From DAOTXS01 sp034433515 (GTDB lineage: Bacteria > Chloroflexota > Anaerolineae > UBA4142), in contig DAOUAL010000057.1 in NCBI GenBank assembly GCA_034433515.1, positions 62,001 through 126,000 on the forward strand: a DNA stretch of 64,000 bases, in the 5' to 3' direction. Made by a program: the position numbers and the translations under genes. The notes under the pieces were generated by a model. That model had not been told where the DNA came from. It saw only the letters and a program-made list of their open reading frames with translations, and did no database searches. Shown piece by piece: positions 25,248 to 33,832 of the stretch. How positions within the stretch are numbered: position 1 is the first letter of the stretch; each line of letters opens with the position of its first letter.

Positions 25248-26807
25248 ATGAAGAACGATTTTCTGGTGGCTATCACGCAACTATGCAACGAACGCGGCTT
25301 GCCCAAAGAAGTCGTCCTGAGTGCCATTGAGCAAGCCCTCGTTTCGGCATATCGTCGCAACTTTGGCGGTGGCCAGAATATCACAGCCCAAATTGATAGC
25401 ACCACCGGCAAAGTGAAAATCTTTGCTAACAAAACGATTGTGGACCAAGTGCGTGATCGCCGCACCGAAATCTCGTTGCAAGAAGCCCGCACCATTGATC
25501 CGATGGCAGAAATCGGCGGCACGCTCAACATCGAAACCACGCCCGAAGATTTCGGGCGCATTGCCGCGCAGACCGCCAAGCAAGTGGTCTTGCAACGCAT
25601 CCGCGAAGCCGAACGCGATATGCTCTACACCCAATATTCGGCACGGGAAGGAGAAATCGTTCTGGGCACCGTGCATACGGTGGACGCCCAAAACATCACG
25701 GTTAGTCTGGGCAAAGTCGAAGCCCTTTTACCGCGCGCGGAACAAATTCCCAGCGAACGCTATCGGCATAATCAAAAAATCCGTGCCTATATCGTCGAAG
25801 TGAACAAGACCTCCCGGGGTCCCCAAATCATCTTGTCGCGTACGCATCGCAATATGCTGCGCCGCTTGTTCGAACTCGAAGTACCAGAAATTTTCAATGG
25901 CCAAGTCGAAATCAAAGCGATTGCGCGCGAACCTGGCTCGCGGTCCAAAATCGCCGTTGCCGCCACGCAAGATGGCATTGACCCGGTCGGCGCGTGTGTG
26001 GGTCAACGCGGTGTGCGCATCCAAGCCGTCGTCAACGAATTGAACGGCGAAAAAATTGACGTCGTCGAGTGGAGTAGCGATCCAGCCAAATTCATCGCCA
26101 ACGCGCTCAGCCCAGCCAAAGTACTCGACGTAACCTTGAGCGAAGACGAAAACGGCGACAAGGTCGCCAATGTGGTAGTCGAAGACAAGATGCTCTCCCT
26201 GGCAATTGGCAAAGAGGGACAGAATGCGCGTCTCGCTGCCAAATTGACCGGCTGGCGCATTGACATCAAGAGTGAAAAACAAATCGCGGAAGAAGCGCAA
26301 CGCCAAGCCGAAGCCGAAGCGGCGCGCCTGGCCACCCTCACGCCCGAACAAATCGCCGCAGAGCAAGCCGCTCAACTTCAAGCGCTGGAAACTCTACAGG
26401 CAATTGCAGCGGAATCCGAGATTGAACCAGAAGTCGCGCCCACCGAAATGGAATCGGTTGTGGAACCCATCGCGGAAACAACCGCTATCGAAACAAAAAC
26501 GGTGGTTGAACCGGCGGCTCAAGCCGCACCCGAAACAGCCATCGTCGAAGAGACACCCACCGCAGAGATGCCCGCCCTTGTTGAAACCCAAGCGCCAGCG
26601 GAATCGCCCGGTGAACCGGAGCAGACCTTTGAAGAAGCCTGGGCGGAATTTGAAGACGAAGACTTGACGCCGGAAGAAATGTTGAAACGCAAAGCCGATA
26701 AACGCAAACGTCAAGTCCTCGTGTTCGATGAAAAGTTGGGCAAAGTCGTTGCCAAGCGACGACGCAAGCGCTCCCGCGAAAGCGATTGGTTTGACGAAGA
26801 AGAATAA
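25248..26807 (+). CDS. nusA: Transcription termination/antitermination factor NusA
   Basis: A 519-residue RNA-polymerase-binding factor that controls pausing and termination. It has the N-terminal RNAP-binding domain, an S1 domain (GEIVLGTVHTVDAQNITVSLGKVEALLP, near residues 135-165), then two KH domains (VGACVGQRGVRIQAVVNEL and LAIGKEGQNARLAAKLTGW, near 250 and 320). After about residue 365 an Ala/Glu/Pro-rich acidic region of ~110 residues is followed by a basic tail (KRRRKRSRE). It replaces the AR2 repeats of some homologues. It begins the operon; rimP, which commonly precedes nusA, is absent here. Confidence 0.96.
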   Translation: MKNDFLVAITQLCNERGLPKEVVLSAIEQALVSAYRRNFGGGQNITAQIDSTTGKVKIFANKTIVDQVRDRRTEISLQEARTIDPMAEIGGTLNIETTPEDFGRIAAQTAKQVVLQRIREAERDMLYTQYSAREGEIVLGTVHTVDAQNITVSLGKVEALLPRAEQIPSERYRHNQKIRAYIVEVNKTSRGPQIILSRTHRNMLRRLFELEVPEIFNGQVEIKAIAREPGSRSKIAVAATQDGIDPVGACVGQRGVRIQAVVNELNGEKIDVVEWSSDPAKFIANALSPAKVLDVTLSEDENGDKVANVVVEDKMLSLAIGKEGQNARLAAKLTGWRIDIKSEKQIAEEAQRQAEAEAARLATLTPEQIAAEQAAQLQALETLQAIAAESEIEPEVAPTEMESVVEPIAETTAIETKTVVEPAAQAAPETAIVEETPTAEMPALVETQAPAESPGEPEQTFEEAWAEFEDEDLTPEEMLKRKADKRKRQVLVFDEKLGKVVAKRRRKRSRESDWFDEEE

Positions 26808-26832
26808 TCATCCTGCCCATCACGCTTGAACT

Positions 26833-27153
26833 ATGGCACCCAAACATATTCCACAACGCACGTGCATCGCTTGTCGCACCGTCCGCGCCAAACGTGAATT
26901 GATCCGCATCGTGCGGACAACGACCCATCATGTGGAAACCGATCCGACCGGCAAAAAAGCCGGGCGGGGAGCTTATCTGTGTCGTCAACGCGAATGCTGG
27001 GAAATGGTGCTAAACCATCCCGCCCGTTTGATGCAAGCATTGAACCTGGAGACAGCTATTCGTATGGAAGACCTCGCGCCCTTGCGCGAGTTTGCGATGA
27101 CGCTACCATCGCAAGTCAATTCAAATGTAGCGCCCAAAAACGAAACCCTATGA
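26833..27153 (+). CDS. rnpM: YlxR/DUF448 RNA-binding protein (RnpM)
   Basis: A 106-residue member of the YlxR family. The motifs RTCIACRTVRAKRELIRIV and KKAGRGAYLCRQRECW are diagnostic. In Bacillus the homologue binds RNase P RNA and modulates its activity. It is encoded 25 bases after nusA in the standard nusA-ylxR-infB order. The C-terminal ~25 residues are not family-typical. A gap of 270 bases to infB shows no further gene. Confidence 0.88.
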   Translation: MAPKHIPQRTCIACRTVRAKRELIRIVRTTTHHVETDPTGKKAGRGAYLCRQRECWEMVLNHPARLMQALNLETAIRMEDLAPLREFAMTLPSQVNSNVAPKNETL

Positions 27154-27423
27154 AAGCAATCGTTTGGAACTGTGGCTCTGAACAAGGCAAAGGGGAGTAA
27201 CCGATGAACGCTTGAACCGCGTCCCAATCTCGTGGCCTCCCCCACACGCCACCCGCGTGCCTCCTTCAGACCTCAGCGATTCATCCGCTCGATCCTTCAA
27301 CTAGCCCTTCCCACGATTGCTTCCAGCAAATTATTCTGGCATCCCTCGCCTTGGCGGTACGGATGGAGACGTTTGCGTCGCCAACCGATGGGTGATGGAC
27401 AGAAACGAAAAGGAGAGTGTGCT

Positions 27424-29514
27424 ATGGCTGAAACGAAACCGATTAAGAAAAGTGAACCCAAGCAACTCGAACCAACCGAAAAGAAAGCCGTGCCGGCGCG
27501 CAAACCGATGACTCGACCGAACACCAAACCGGCACAACCGACAACCCGCCCGGCAGCGACCACCCGACCTGCGCCGCGTGCCAAGCCAACCGCCGTACCA
27601 CGTCCGCAAAGCGCACGTCGTCCCGAATCACGCCCTCAACCTAGCCCGGCTCGTACACCGATTGCAGAAGTAACGCCGGTGGCACCACCTACACCGGCAC
27701 CCACGCCCGCGCCGGTGACACCACCTCCACCGCCCCCACCCAAGCCGGCTCCCATCGAATTGCCAGAGAATCTCACCGTGCGCGATCTTGCCGCTACGCT
27801 CAAAGTGGGACCGATTGACATCATCAAAAAGTTGATGGCAAACGGGATCATGGCAAACATCAATCAGCCGATTGATTTTGATACCGCCGCGCTCGTCGCC
27901 GGCGAACTCGGATTCGAGGTCATCGAAAAGAAACCGGAAATTGTTGAACCCGAAGTTACGACGCTGACAAGTATTCCCAAGAAAAAAGAGTACACCGAAG
28001 CCGAATTAGCCAATTTGAAACCGCGTCCGCCGGTCGTTACGGTGATGGGGCACGTAGATCACGGCAAGACCTCGATCTTGGATGCCATTCGTCATGCGCA
28101 CGTCGCGGAAGGCGAAGCCGGCGGCATCACGCAACACATCGGCGCGTACCAAGTGGTTCACGATGGCAAACGCATTACCTTTCTCGATACGCCGGGCCAC
28201 GAGGCATTCACCGAAATGCGCGCGCGCGGCGCGCAAGCCACCGATATCGCCATCATCGTGGTGGCGGCGGATGATGGCGTGATGCCGCAAACACGCGAAG
28301 CAATTGATCACGCCCGCGCCGCCCAAGTCCCCATCATCATCGCACTGAACAAAATTGATAAACCCAACGCCAATCCCGAACGCGTCAAACAACAACTCTC
28401 CGATATGGGGCTGGCGGTGTATGGCGGTCAAGATGAAGTTACGGTCGTCCCAATGTCCGCCAAGCAAAAGATCGGCGTGGACGATTTGTTGGAAAATATT
28501 CTGCTGGTGGCTGAACTCGCTGATCTCCGCGCCAATCCCAAAAACCCGGCGCAAGGCGTCGTCGTTGAATCGAAACTGGATAAACAACAAGGCGCGATGG
28601 CAACGTTGCTCGTGCAAGACGGCACGTTGCACATTGGCGATGTGGTATTGATGGGCACCGTCTATGGCAAAGTGCGCGCCATGTTCAACGATCGCGGCGA
28701 GTCAGTGAAGAGTGCTGGACCCGCTATGCCGGTCGTCGTCACCGGCTTGTCGGATGTGCCACCCGCCGGCGAAAAATTCCAAGTCTATGCCGATGAACGC
28801 GAAGCCCGCACCCTCGCTGAAGAACGCGCGCTTGCCAAACGCCAAGCCGAACAAAAATCCACCCGCGCGATTAGTCTCAACGATTTGTTCGCGCAGTTCC
28901 AAGCTGGCAATGTGAAAGAATTGAATCTCGTTGTCAAAGCCGATGTGCAAGGCTCGTTGGAGCCGATTGTGAGTTCGTTGGAACGCTTGGGAGATGAAAA
29001 ACTCAAAGCCAAAATTATTCACCAAGGGATCGGCACCGTCACACGTTCGGATGTGATGCTGGCAGTGGCATCCCAAGGGATCGTCATCGCGTTCAACGTT
29101 GGCGTTGAAGCTGCTGCCGCTTCACTCGCCGAAAGCGAAGGCGTGGACATTCGGCGATACGACATTATTTACAAATTGATCGAAGATGTTGACAAAGCCT
29201 TGAAAGGCATGCTTGAGCCGGTGTACGAAGATCGCTGGGTGGGCCATGCTCAAGTCTTGCAAGTGTTCCGCGTGAAAAAGAGTATCGTGGCTGGCGTGCG
29301 AGTAACCAAGGGCAAGATCGTTCGCCATGGGACGGCACGCGTGCTACGCAACAACGTGGAACTCTTCAAGGGACCCATCGCCTCGCTCAAACGCTTCACG
29401 GAAGATGTGAAAGAAGTGGCGGAAGGGTATGAATGTGGTCTCGCGCTGGAAAAATTCACCGATTTCCAAGAAGGGGATCAGATCGAGTTTTATCAGAAGG
29501 TCAAGGTCAGTTAG
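27424..29514 (+). CDS. infB: Translation initiation factor IF-2
   Basis: A 696-residue GTPase that places initiator tRNA on the ribosome. The N-terminal ~110 residues are a Lys/Pro/Ala-rich disordered region with tandem PAPTPAP, ending in PPPPPPKPAP. Next come the IF2_N domain (LTVRDLAATLKVGPIDIIKKL), the G domain with G1 GHVDHGKTS, G3 DTPGHEAF and G4 NKID, and domains II-IV. ATG 27424 follows AAAAGGAGA; the open frame extending to 27232 has no start signal and no family similarity. It is followed by a dispersed hairpin repeat before rbfA. Confidence 0.96.
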   Translation: MAETKPIKKSEPKQLEPTEKKAVPARKPMTRPNTKPAQPTTRPAATTRPAPRAKPTAVPRPQSARRPESRPQPSPARTPIAEVTPVAPPTPAPTPAPVTPPPPPPPKPAPIELPENLTVRDLAATLKVGPIDIIKKLMANGIMANINQPIDFDTAALVAGELGFEVIEKKPEIVEPEVTTLTSIPKKKEYTEAELANLKPRPPVVTVMGHVDHGKTSILDAIRHAHVAEGEAGGITQHIGAYQVVHDGKRITFLDTPGHEAFTEMRARGAQATDIAIIVVAADDGVMPQTREAIDHARAAQVPIIIALNKIDKPNANPERVKQQLSDMGLAVYGGQDEVTVVPMSAKQKIGVDDLLENILLVAELADLRANPKNPAQGVVVESKLDKQQGAMATLLVQDGTLHIGDVVLMGTVYGKVRAMFNDRGESVKSAGPAMPVVVTGLSDVPPAGEKFQVYADEREARTLAEERALAKRQAEQKSTRAISLNDLFAQFQAGNVKELNLVVKADVQGSLEPIVSSLERLGDEKLKAKIIHQGIGTVTRSDVMLAVASQGIVIAFNVGVEAAAASLAESEGVDIRRYDIIYKLIEDVDKALKGMLEPVYEDRWVGHAQVLQVFRVKKSIVAGVRVTKGKIVRHGTARVLRNNVELFKGPIASLKRFTEDVKEVAEGYECGLALEKFTDFQEGDQIEFYQKVKVS

Positions 29515-29520
29515 TTTTCA

Positions 29521-29585
29521 TCACAGAGAGCACGGAGAACACAGAGAAAACCAAAGGATTTTTTCTCTGTGATCTCCGTGGTAAG
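29521..29585. repeat. Dispersed hairpin repeat, CACAGAGA type
   Basis: CACGGAGAACACAGAGAAAA (29531-29550) and TTTTCTCTGTGATCTCCGTG (29561-29580) are inverse complements with one mismatch. The 10-base loop gives a 20-bp stem within the infB-rbfA gap. Related sequences lie at 39041-39095 and 62744-62805. It may stabilise the upstream message or be only a repeat. Confidence 0.75.
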
Positions 29586-29594
29586 AGATACGCT

Positions 29595-30002
29595 ATGCCA
29601 TCCTATCGAGCTGAACGAATTAGCCAACAAATTCATCAACAAGTTAGCATTATGCTGGAACGCGAAATAGCAGACCCGCGACTTGCCGGCGTGAATGTAA
29701 CGCATGTTCAAATGAGCGGCGATTTGCGGATTGCGAAAATCTTCGTGGCGCCCAATCGCGATGGCGAACAAGCCACCCGTGAGATGATGGATGGGTTGGC
29801 GCACGCGCAAGGATATTTTCGTCGTCAAATTGCCGGCATACTCGACCTGCGCTTTGCGCCGGAAATCCGCTTTATTCTCGATCATGCTATTGAAAAGGGC
29901 GAGCATTTTCTGCACGTGCTGGATGAACTGCACGCAGCAGAATCTTTGCCCTCCACCATTCCAACGAAAGGCAAGCGACGTCACAGCGATGACCGCCGAT
30001 AG
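29595..30002 (+). CDS. rbfA: Ribosome-binding factor A
   Basis: A 135-residue KH-fold protein that binds the pre-30S particle and helps 16S rRNA 5' end maturation. The N-terminal RAERISQQIHQQVSIMLERE, then DPRLAGVNVTHVQMSGDLRIAKIFV and RFAPEIRFILDHAIEKG, match RbfA well. ATG 29595 is chosen because the upstream frame runs through the repeat. It stands in the canonical position after infB. The Lys/Arg-rich tail is short. Confidence 0.93.
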   Translation: MPSYRAERISQQIHQQVSIMLEREIADPRLAGVNVTHVQMSGDLRIAKIFVAPNRDGEQATREMMDGLAHAQGYFRRQIAGILDLRFAPEIRFILDHAIEKGEHFLHVLDELHAAESLPSTIPTKGKRRHSDDRR

Positions 30003-30028
30003 CGGGTCATCCTTCGTCCTCGGTCCAA

Positions 30029-31012
30029 ATGGGTATAGCCATCACTTTTGACCAAGCGGTTGACTTGATCAAGCAACCCAACAAGATTTTCATCGCCGCG
30101 CACATTGCGCCCGATGGCGATTGTATCGGTTCTGCATTGGGACTCACGTGGGCATTGCGCGAGATGGGCAAAACGGTTACGGTAACCTGCCATGATCATG
30201 TGTCCAGCACATTCAAGTATTTGCAAGGGTTTGAAGAACTGGGCGCCAAGACGCCAACTGATGAAGAATTATTGATCTATGTGGATGGGAGTGCGGCGGA
30301 TCGCTTTGGACCCGCGTACGACCCAGCCAAGTTCAACAATCGCCCGGTGCTCGTCATTGATCATCACATGACCAACGATGCCTTTGCGCCGCTCAATTAT
30401 ATTGATCGGCACGCGGCGTCCACCGCAGAAATCATCCATCGGTTGATCCGCGCCTTGGGGATTCCGTTCACTCGAACCATCGCCATGTGTTTGCTCACCG
30501 GCATCATCACCGATACGCTAGGCTTTCGGACATCCAGCACGACGGTGGAGACGCTTAGAACAGCCACCGAGTTGATGGAAGCCGGCGCCTCTATTCCGGA
30601 AATCATTGAGCAATCGTTCAACCAAGTGCCAATGGCAAGTTTGCGTTTGCGCGGCAAGGTGTTTAGCGAAGCCCAATTGGATGGTGTGATTTTGTGGGCT
30701 GAAGTTCCGTTCAAAACCCAACGCGAGTTGGGATTGAACGGCAATGGCACCAGTGGCATCATCAATCAATTGCTCAGCGTCGAGAATGCCAAGATTGCCG
30801 TCCTCTTTGTCGAAAAAGAAAACGGCAAGATTGATGTGGGCTTGCGCTCGCGTGTGGGGTACGATGTCGCGGGCATTGCGGCGCGCTTGGGCGGCGGCGG
30901 ACACAAGCAAGCGTCCGGCGCACTGCTTGATGGTCCACTGTCTGCGGTGCGTGAACGTGTGTTGGCAGAAATCAAAAAATCACTTGGTCAATCAGGCAAC
31001 TCGTCAAGATGA
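30029..31012 (+). CDS. nrnA: Bifunctional oligoribonuclease/PAP phosphatase NrnA
   Basis: A 327-residue DHH/DHHA1 phosphoesterase that degrades short oligoribonucleotides (nanoRNA) and 3'-phosphoadenosine 5'-phosphate. Motifs: AHIAPDGDCIGSALGL (metal ligands), VDGSAADRFG, VIDHHMTN (the DHH signature) and the C-terminal GGGGHKQASGA of DHHA1. It lies between rbfA and truB, its common position in Firmicutes and Chloroflexota. The stop overlaps the truB start by 4 bases. Confidence 0.92.
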   Translation: MGIAITFDQAVDLIKQPNKIFIAAHIAPDGDCIGSALGLTWALREMGKTVTVTCHDHVSSTFKYLQGFEELGAKTPTDEELLIYVDGSAADRFGPAYDPAKFNNRPVLVIDHHMTNDAFAPLNYIDRHAASTAEIIHRLIRALGIPFTRTIAMCLLTGIITDTLGFRTSSTTVETLRTATELMEAGASIPEIIEQSFNQVPMASLRLRGKVFSEAQLDGVILWAEVPFKTQRELGLNGNGTSGIINQLLSVENAKIAVLFVEKENGKIDVGLRSRVGYDVAGIAARLGGGGHKQASGALLDGPLSAVRERVLAEIKKSLGQSGNSSR

Positions 31013-31971
31013 CGCGGTGTTCGGTCTGCGGCGCGGCGCATGAATGTCCGCTCAAACAATTTGCTCGTCTGCCGATCACGTTGCCGCGCAGCCCTCACGG
31101 CATTCTCAACATCCACAAACCGGCCGGCATTTCCTCGCATCGTGTTGTGCACACGATTCGTCAAGCCGGCAAACTGGCGCGCGTGGGGCACGCCGGCACG
31201 CTCGATCCGATGGCAACCGGCGTGTTGTTGATTTGCATCGGTCAAGCCGTGCGCGTCAGCGAATATCTCATGGATCACGATAAAAAATATCGCGCACGGG
31301 TACGGCTGGGCATTGAAACCGATACCTATGACGCGACCGGCAACGTGGTGGCGCAACGTGAGGTGCAGGTAACGCCCGATCAAATCGAATCGGCGCTGTC
31401 AAGTTTTGTGGGCAAGTTGGCACAAATGCCTCCGGCATACTCGGCGATCAAAAAAAATGGCGTGCCGCATTACAAACTCGCGCGGCGCGGCGTCCCGGTG
31501 GAAACGCAACCCCGCGACGTTGAAATCTATTCCATTACGCTGCGCGCGATTGCCTTGCCCGAAGTCGAATTCGATGTGCATTGCAGTAAAGGCACTTATA
31601 TCCGTTCATTGGCGCACGATCTAGGGAAACACCTGGGCTGCGGCGCACACTTGACCACACTCATCCGCACCGCCGTTGGCCATTTTTCAATTGACGACGC
31701 CCTCTCACTCGATCAAGCCTGCCAAGCCTTGATGGCGGGCTCCGTCGAACGGTATTTGATTCCGATGGACGAAGCGTTGCTCCAATTTGAAGCGATTGTA
31801 GTGGATGGGCAAACGGCAAAGCAAATTCAAAACGGCCTTCCGTTGAACTGTGAACGCCAATTCGCCTCACCGTTACTGCGCGCCTATTCGCTGAATGGCG
31901 AGTTTGTAGCGTTGATGGAACCGGGCAAAGACGCCGGCGTTTGGAAACCGAAAAAGGTTTTTCAATTTTAG
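31009..31971 (+). CDS. truB: tRNA pseudouridine-55 synthase TruB
   Basis: A 320-residue enzyme that isomerises U55 in the T-arm of tRNAs. The catalytic motif GHAGTLDPMATGVLLIC holds the nucleophilic Asp, and KPAGISSHRVVH, MPPAYSAIKKNGVPHYKLAR and GTYIRSLAHDLG follow. The first ~20 residues form an unusual extension MTRCSVCGAAHECP with three Cys and a His, not part of the usual TruB core. The core begins near residue 28, at GILNIHKPAG. The ATG overlaps the nrnA stop (ATGA), which supports this start. Confidence 0.94.
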   Translation: MTRCSVCGAAHECPLKQFARLPITLPRSPHGILNIHKPAGISSHRVVHTIRQAGKLARVGHAGTLDPMATGVLLICIGQAVRVSEYLMDHDKKYRARVRLGIETDTYDATGNVVAQREVQVTPDQIESALSSFVGKLAQMPPAYSAIKKNGVPHYKLARRGVPVETQPRDVEIYSITLRAIALPEVEFDVHCSKGTYIRSLAHDLGKHLGCGAHLTTLIRTAVGHFSIDDALSLDQACQALMAGSVERYLIPMDEALLQFEAIVVDGQTAKQIQNGLPLNCERQFASPLLRAYSLNGEFVALMEPGKDAGVWKPKKVFQF

Positions 31972-32062
31972 ATTTCAGATTTTAGATTGAAAACTACAGG
32001 AACATTGGTGAAGTAAATCTGCAACCTGCAATCTGCAATCTGAAATCTGAAATCATAAATCT
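31972..32062. repeat. Low-complexity AATCTGAAATC repeats
   Basis: The gap between truB and ribF consists largely of inverted and direct copies of short words: TTTCAGATTTTAGATT at 31973-31988 and CTGCAATCTGAAATCTGAAA near 32033-32052. The same style of repeat occurs in frame in ilvA, mutL and the membrane protein at 9251-11548. Confidence 0.7.
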
Positions 32063-32065
32063 GCC

Positions 32066-32992
32066 ATGGATATCATTCGCGACCTCAACATTGTTCACCT
32101 GGACCGCCCTACGGTCTTGACGATCGGCTCGTTTGATGGCATTCATCGTGGACATCAATACTTGATCGCTCAAGTGATCGAGCGGGCGCAAGCGATTGGC
32201 GCGGCGAGCGCACTAATCACGTTGCACCCCCATCCCAAAGTTGTCTTGCGTTCCACCTCGCCTCTCCAATATATCAGCACTTTGGAAGAACGGCTGGATT
32301 TGTTGGCAACCCTTGGACTCGATTACACCGTGGTGTTTCCTTTTAGTTTAGAGACCGCGCAAATCCGTGCGCGCGAATTTGTGCAGATGCTCCTCGATCA
32401 TTTGCAAATGAAAGAAATTGTCTGTGGCAAAGATTTTGCCCTCGGCTATAAACGCGAAGGCACCGTCGAATTTTTGCGCGCCTTGGGCGTTGAAAAAAAT
32501 TTTCGTGTGCACGTGGTCGAACCCAAAGCGTTTGACGGCGAAATTATTTCCAGCACGCGCATTCGCCAATTGGTTGCCGCCGGTGATTTGGATACTGCCA
32601 CCCGCTTGCTGGGACGGTATCCCTCTGTGCGTGGACGCGTGATCAAAGGGAATCAACGCGGACGCCAACTGGGATTTCCCACGGCGAACCTTGCGATTGC
32701 CGAGCGCCGCTTGATCCCTGCCGATGGCATTTACGCGGTGCGCATCAAAATCGGCGAACGCTGGTATGGTGGCGCCGCGAACATTGGTGTGCGACCCACA
32801 TTCGATAACGGGGCACGGTTGGTAGAAGTATTTGTACTGGATTTTGACGATGACCTGTACGATCAATTTGTCGAAGTGCAATTCCTCAAACGCTTGCGTG
32901 AGGAACGGAAATTTGAAAACGTCGCCGCCTTGATCGAACAAATGAAACAGGACGTTGCCCAAGCGCGCGAGGTTTTGGCAAACTATGGCTGA
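32066..32992 (+). CDS. ribF: Bifunctional riboflavin kinase/FAD synthetase
   Basis: A 308-residue enzyme that makes FMN from riboflavin and then FAD. The N-terminal nucleotidyl-transferase domain has TIGSFDGIHRGHQYLI (with the HxGH-type GIHRGH) and ISSTRIRQLV. The C-terminal riboflavin kinase domain has the segments RGRVIKGNQRGRQLGFPTAN, NIGVRPTFDNG and VEVFVLDFDDDLYDQFV. It closes the nusA operon as in many bacteria. Its stop TGA (32990-32992) is also the first bases of a dispersed repeat (GAGCCTCGCTTTCGCACC). Confidence 0.94.
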   Translation: MDIIRDLNIVHLDRPTVLTIGSFDGIHRGHQYLIAQVIERAQAIGAASALITLHPHPKVVLRSTSPLQYISTLEERLDLLATLGLDYTVVFPFSLETAQIRAREFVQMLLDHLQMKEIVCGKDFALGYKREGTVEFLRALGVEKNFRVHVVEPKAFDGEIISSTRIRQLVAAGDLDTATRLLGRYPSVRGRVIKGNQRGRQLGFPTANLAIAERRLIPADGIYAVRIKIGERWYGGAANIGVRPTFDNGARLVEVFVLDFDDDLYDQFVEVQFLKRLREERKFENVAALIEQMKQDVAQAREVLANYG

Positions 32993-33060
32993 GCCTCGCT
33001 TTCGCACCCTCGCCTGACCGATAAGAAGGCACCTTGCATTGAGCATGGACAGACAAGTCG
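32991..33060 (+). repeat. Half copy of the AGCCTCGCTTTCGCACC outer repeat
   Basis: From 32991 the DNA matches, over about 50 bases, the outer arms of the composite repeats at 48318-48378 and (inverted) 51563-51620. The opposite arm and the CTAG element are missing. It starts exactly at the ribF stop codon. Confidence 0.75.
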
Positions 33061-33108
33061 CCGACTCGTCTCTCCGCCAGCCGCCGGTCGGCTTCGGTTG
33101 TTGTTGCG
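33047..33108 (+). repeat. Direct repeat unit 1 (TCGCCGACTCGTCTC … TTCGGTTGTTGTTGC)
   Basis: A ~62-bp unit containing CGCCGACTCGTCTC and GGTCGGCTTCGGTTGTTG. It recurs with few changes at 33239-33301, and related but rearranged pieces occur at 51770-51855. No coding potential. Confidence 0.7.
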
Positions 33109-33174
33109 GCGAATTATGAATTTTAAGAAAATAAATTGGTAACATCCTAACTCGGACAAGCCGAAACTGAACAG

Positions 33175-33241
33175 TCCACGAAGCACACGAAGAAACACGA
33201 AAATTCATTTTCTCCTTCGTGACCTTCGTGTCCTTCGTGGA
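33175..33241. repeat. Dispersed palindromic repeat, CACGAAG type
   Basis: Left arm TCCACGAAGCACACGAAG (33175-33192) and right arm CTTCGTGTCCTTCGTGGA (33224-33241) form a long imperfect hairpin around an AT-rich loop. It is a clean member of the family also seen at 12006-12069. It separates the two copies of the 62-bp direct repeat. Confidence 0.75.
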
Positions 33242-33301
33242 CAGATGAATCGCCGACTCGTCTCTGCCAGCCACCGCCGGTCGGCTTCGGTTGTTGTTGC
33301 A
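33239..33301 (+). repeat. Direct repeat unit 2
   Basis: Second copy of the unit at 33047-33108, including CGCCGACTCGTCTC and the 3' end GGCTTCGGTTGTTGTTGC. The region 33109-33358 otherwise holds no gene. Confidence 0.7.
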
Positions 33302-33358
33302 GTAAATTCATTTGCCCGATCCGACTTGGCACTACCCCTGCCCCACAAGAAATTCGCT

Positions 33359-33387
33359 TTGGACATGAAGGCAATTTGTGATATAAT
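33359..33387 (+). promoter_or_regulatory. Promoter of the cobamide operon
   Basis: TTGGAC (33359-33364), a 17-base spacer and a perfect TATAAT (33382-33387) with an extended -10 TGA. The transcript would start near 33394 and run straight into the cobalamin riboswitch. Confidence 0.75.
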
Positions 33388-33439
33388 ATGAGTAAGTACC
33401 TTTTCAACGAAAAAGAAATCTGCGCCTCTCCGTGACACA

Positions 33440-33780
<341 letters not shown>

Positions 33781-33832
33781 AATTTCACTTGCATTGCAGT
33801 GCACCAATTCAGAAATGAGGAGAAACTCAAAA

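Noticed and set aside
27232..27423. N-terminal extension of IF-2
   Set aside because: The frame is open, but the segment (rich in Arg, Ser and Trp) has no ribosome-binding site and no similarity to IF-2. ATG 27424 follows AAAAGGAGA.
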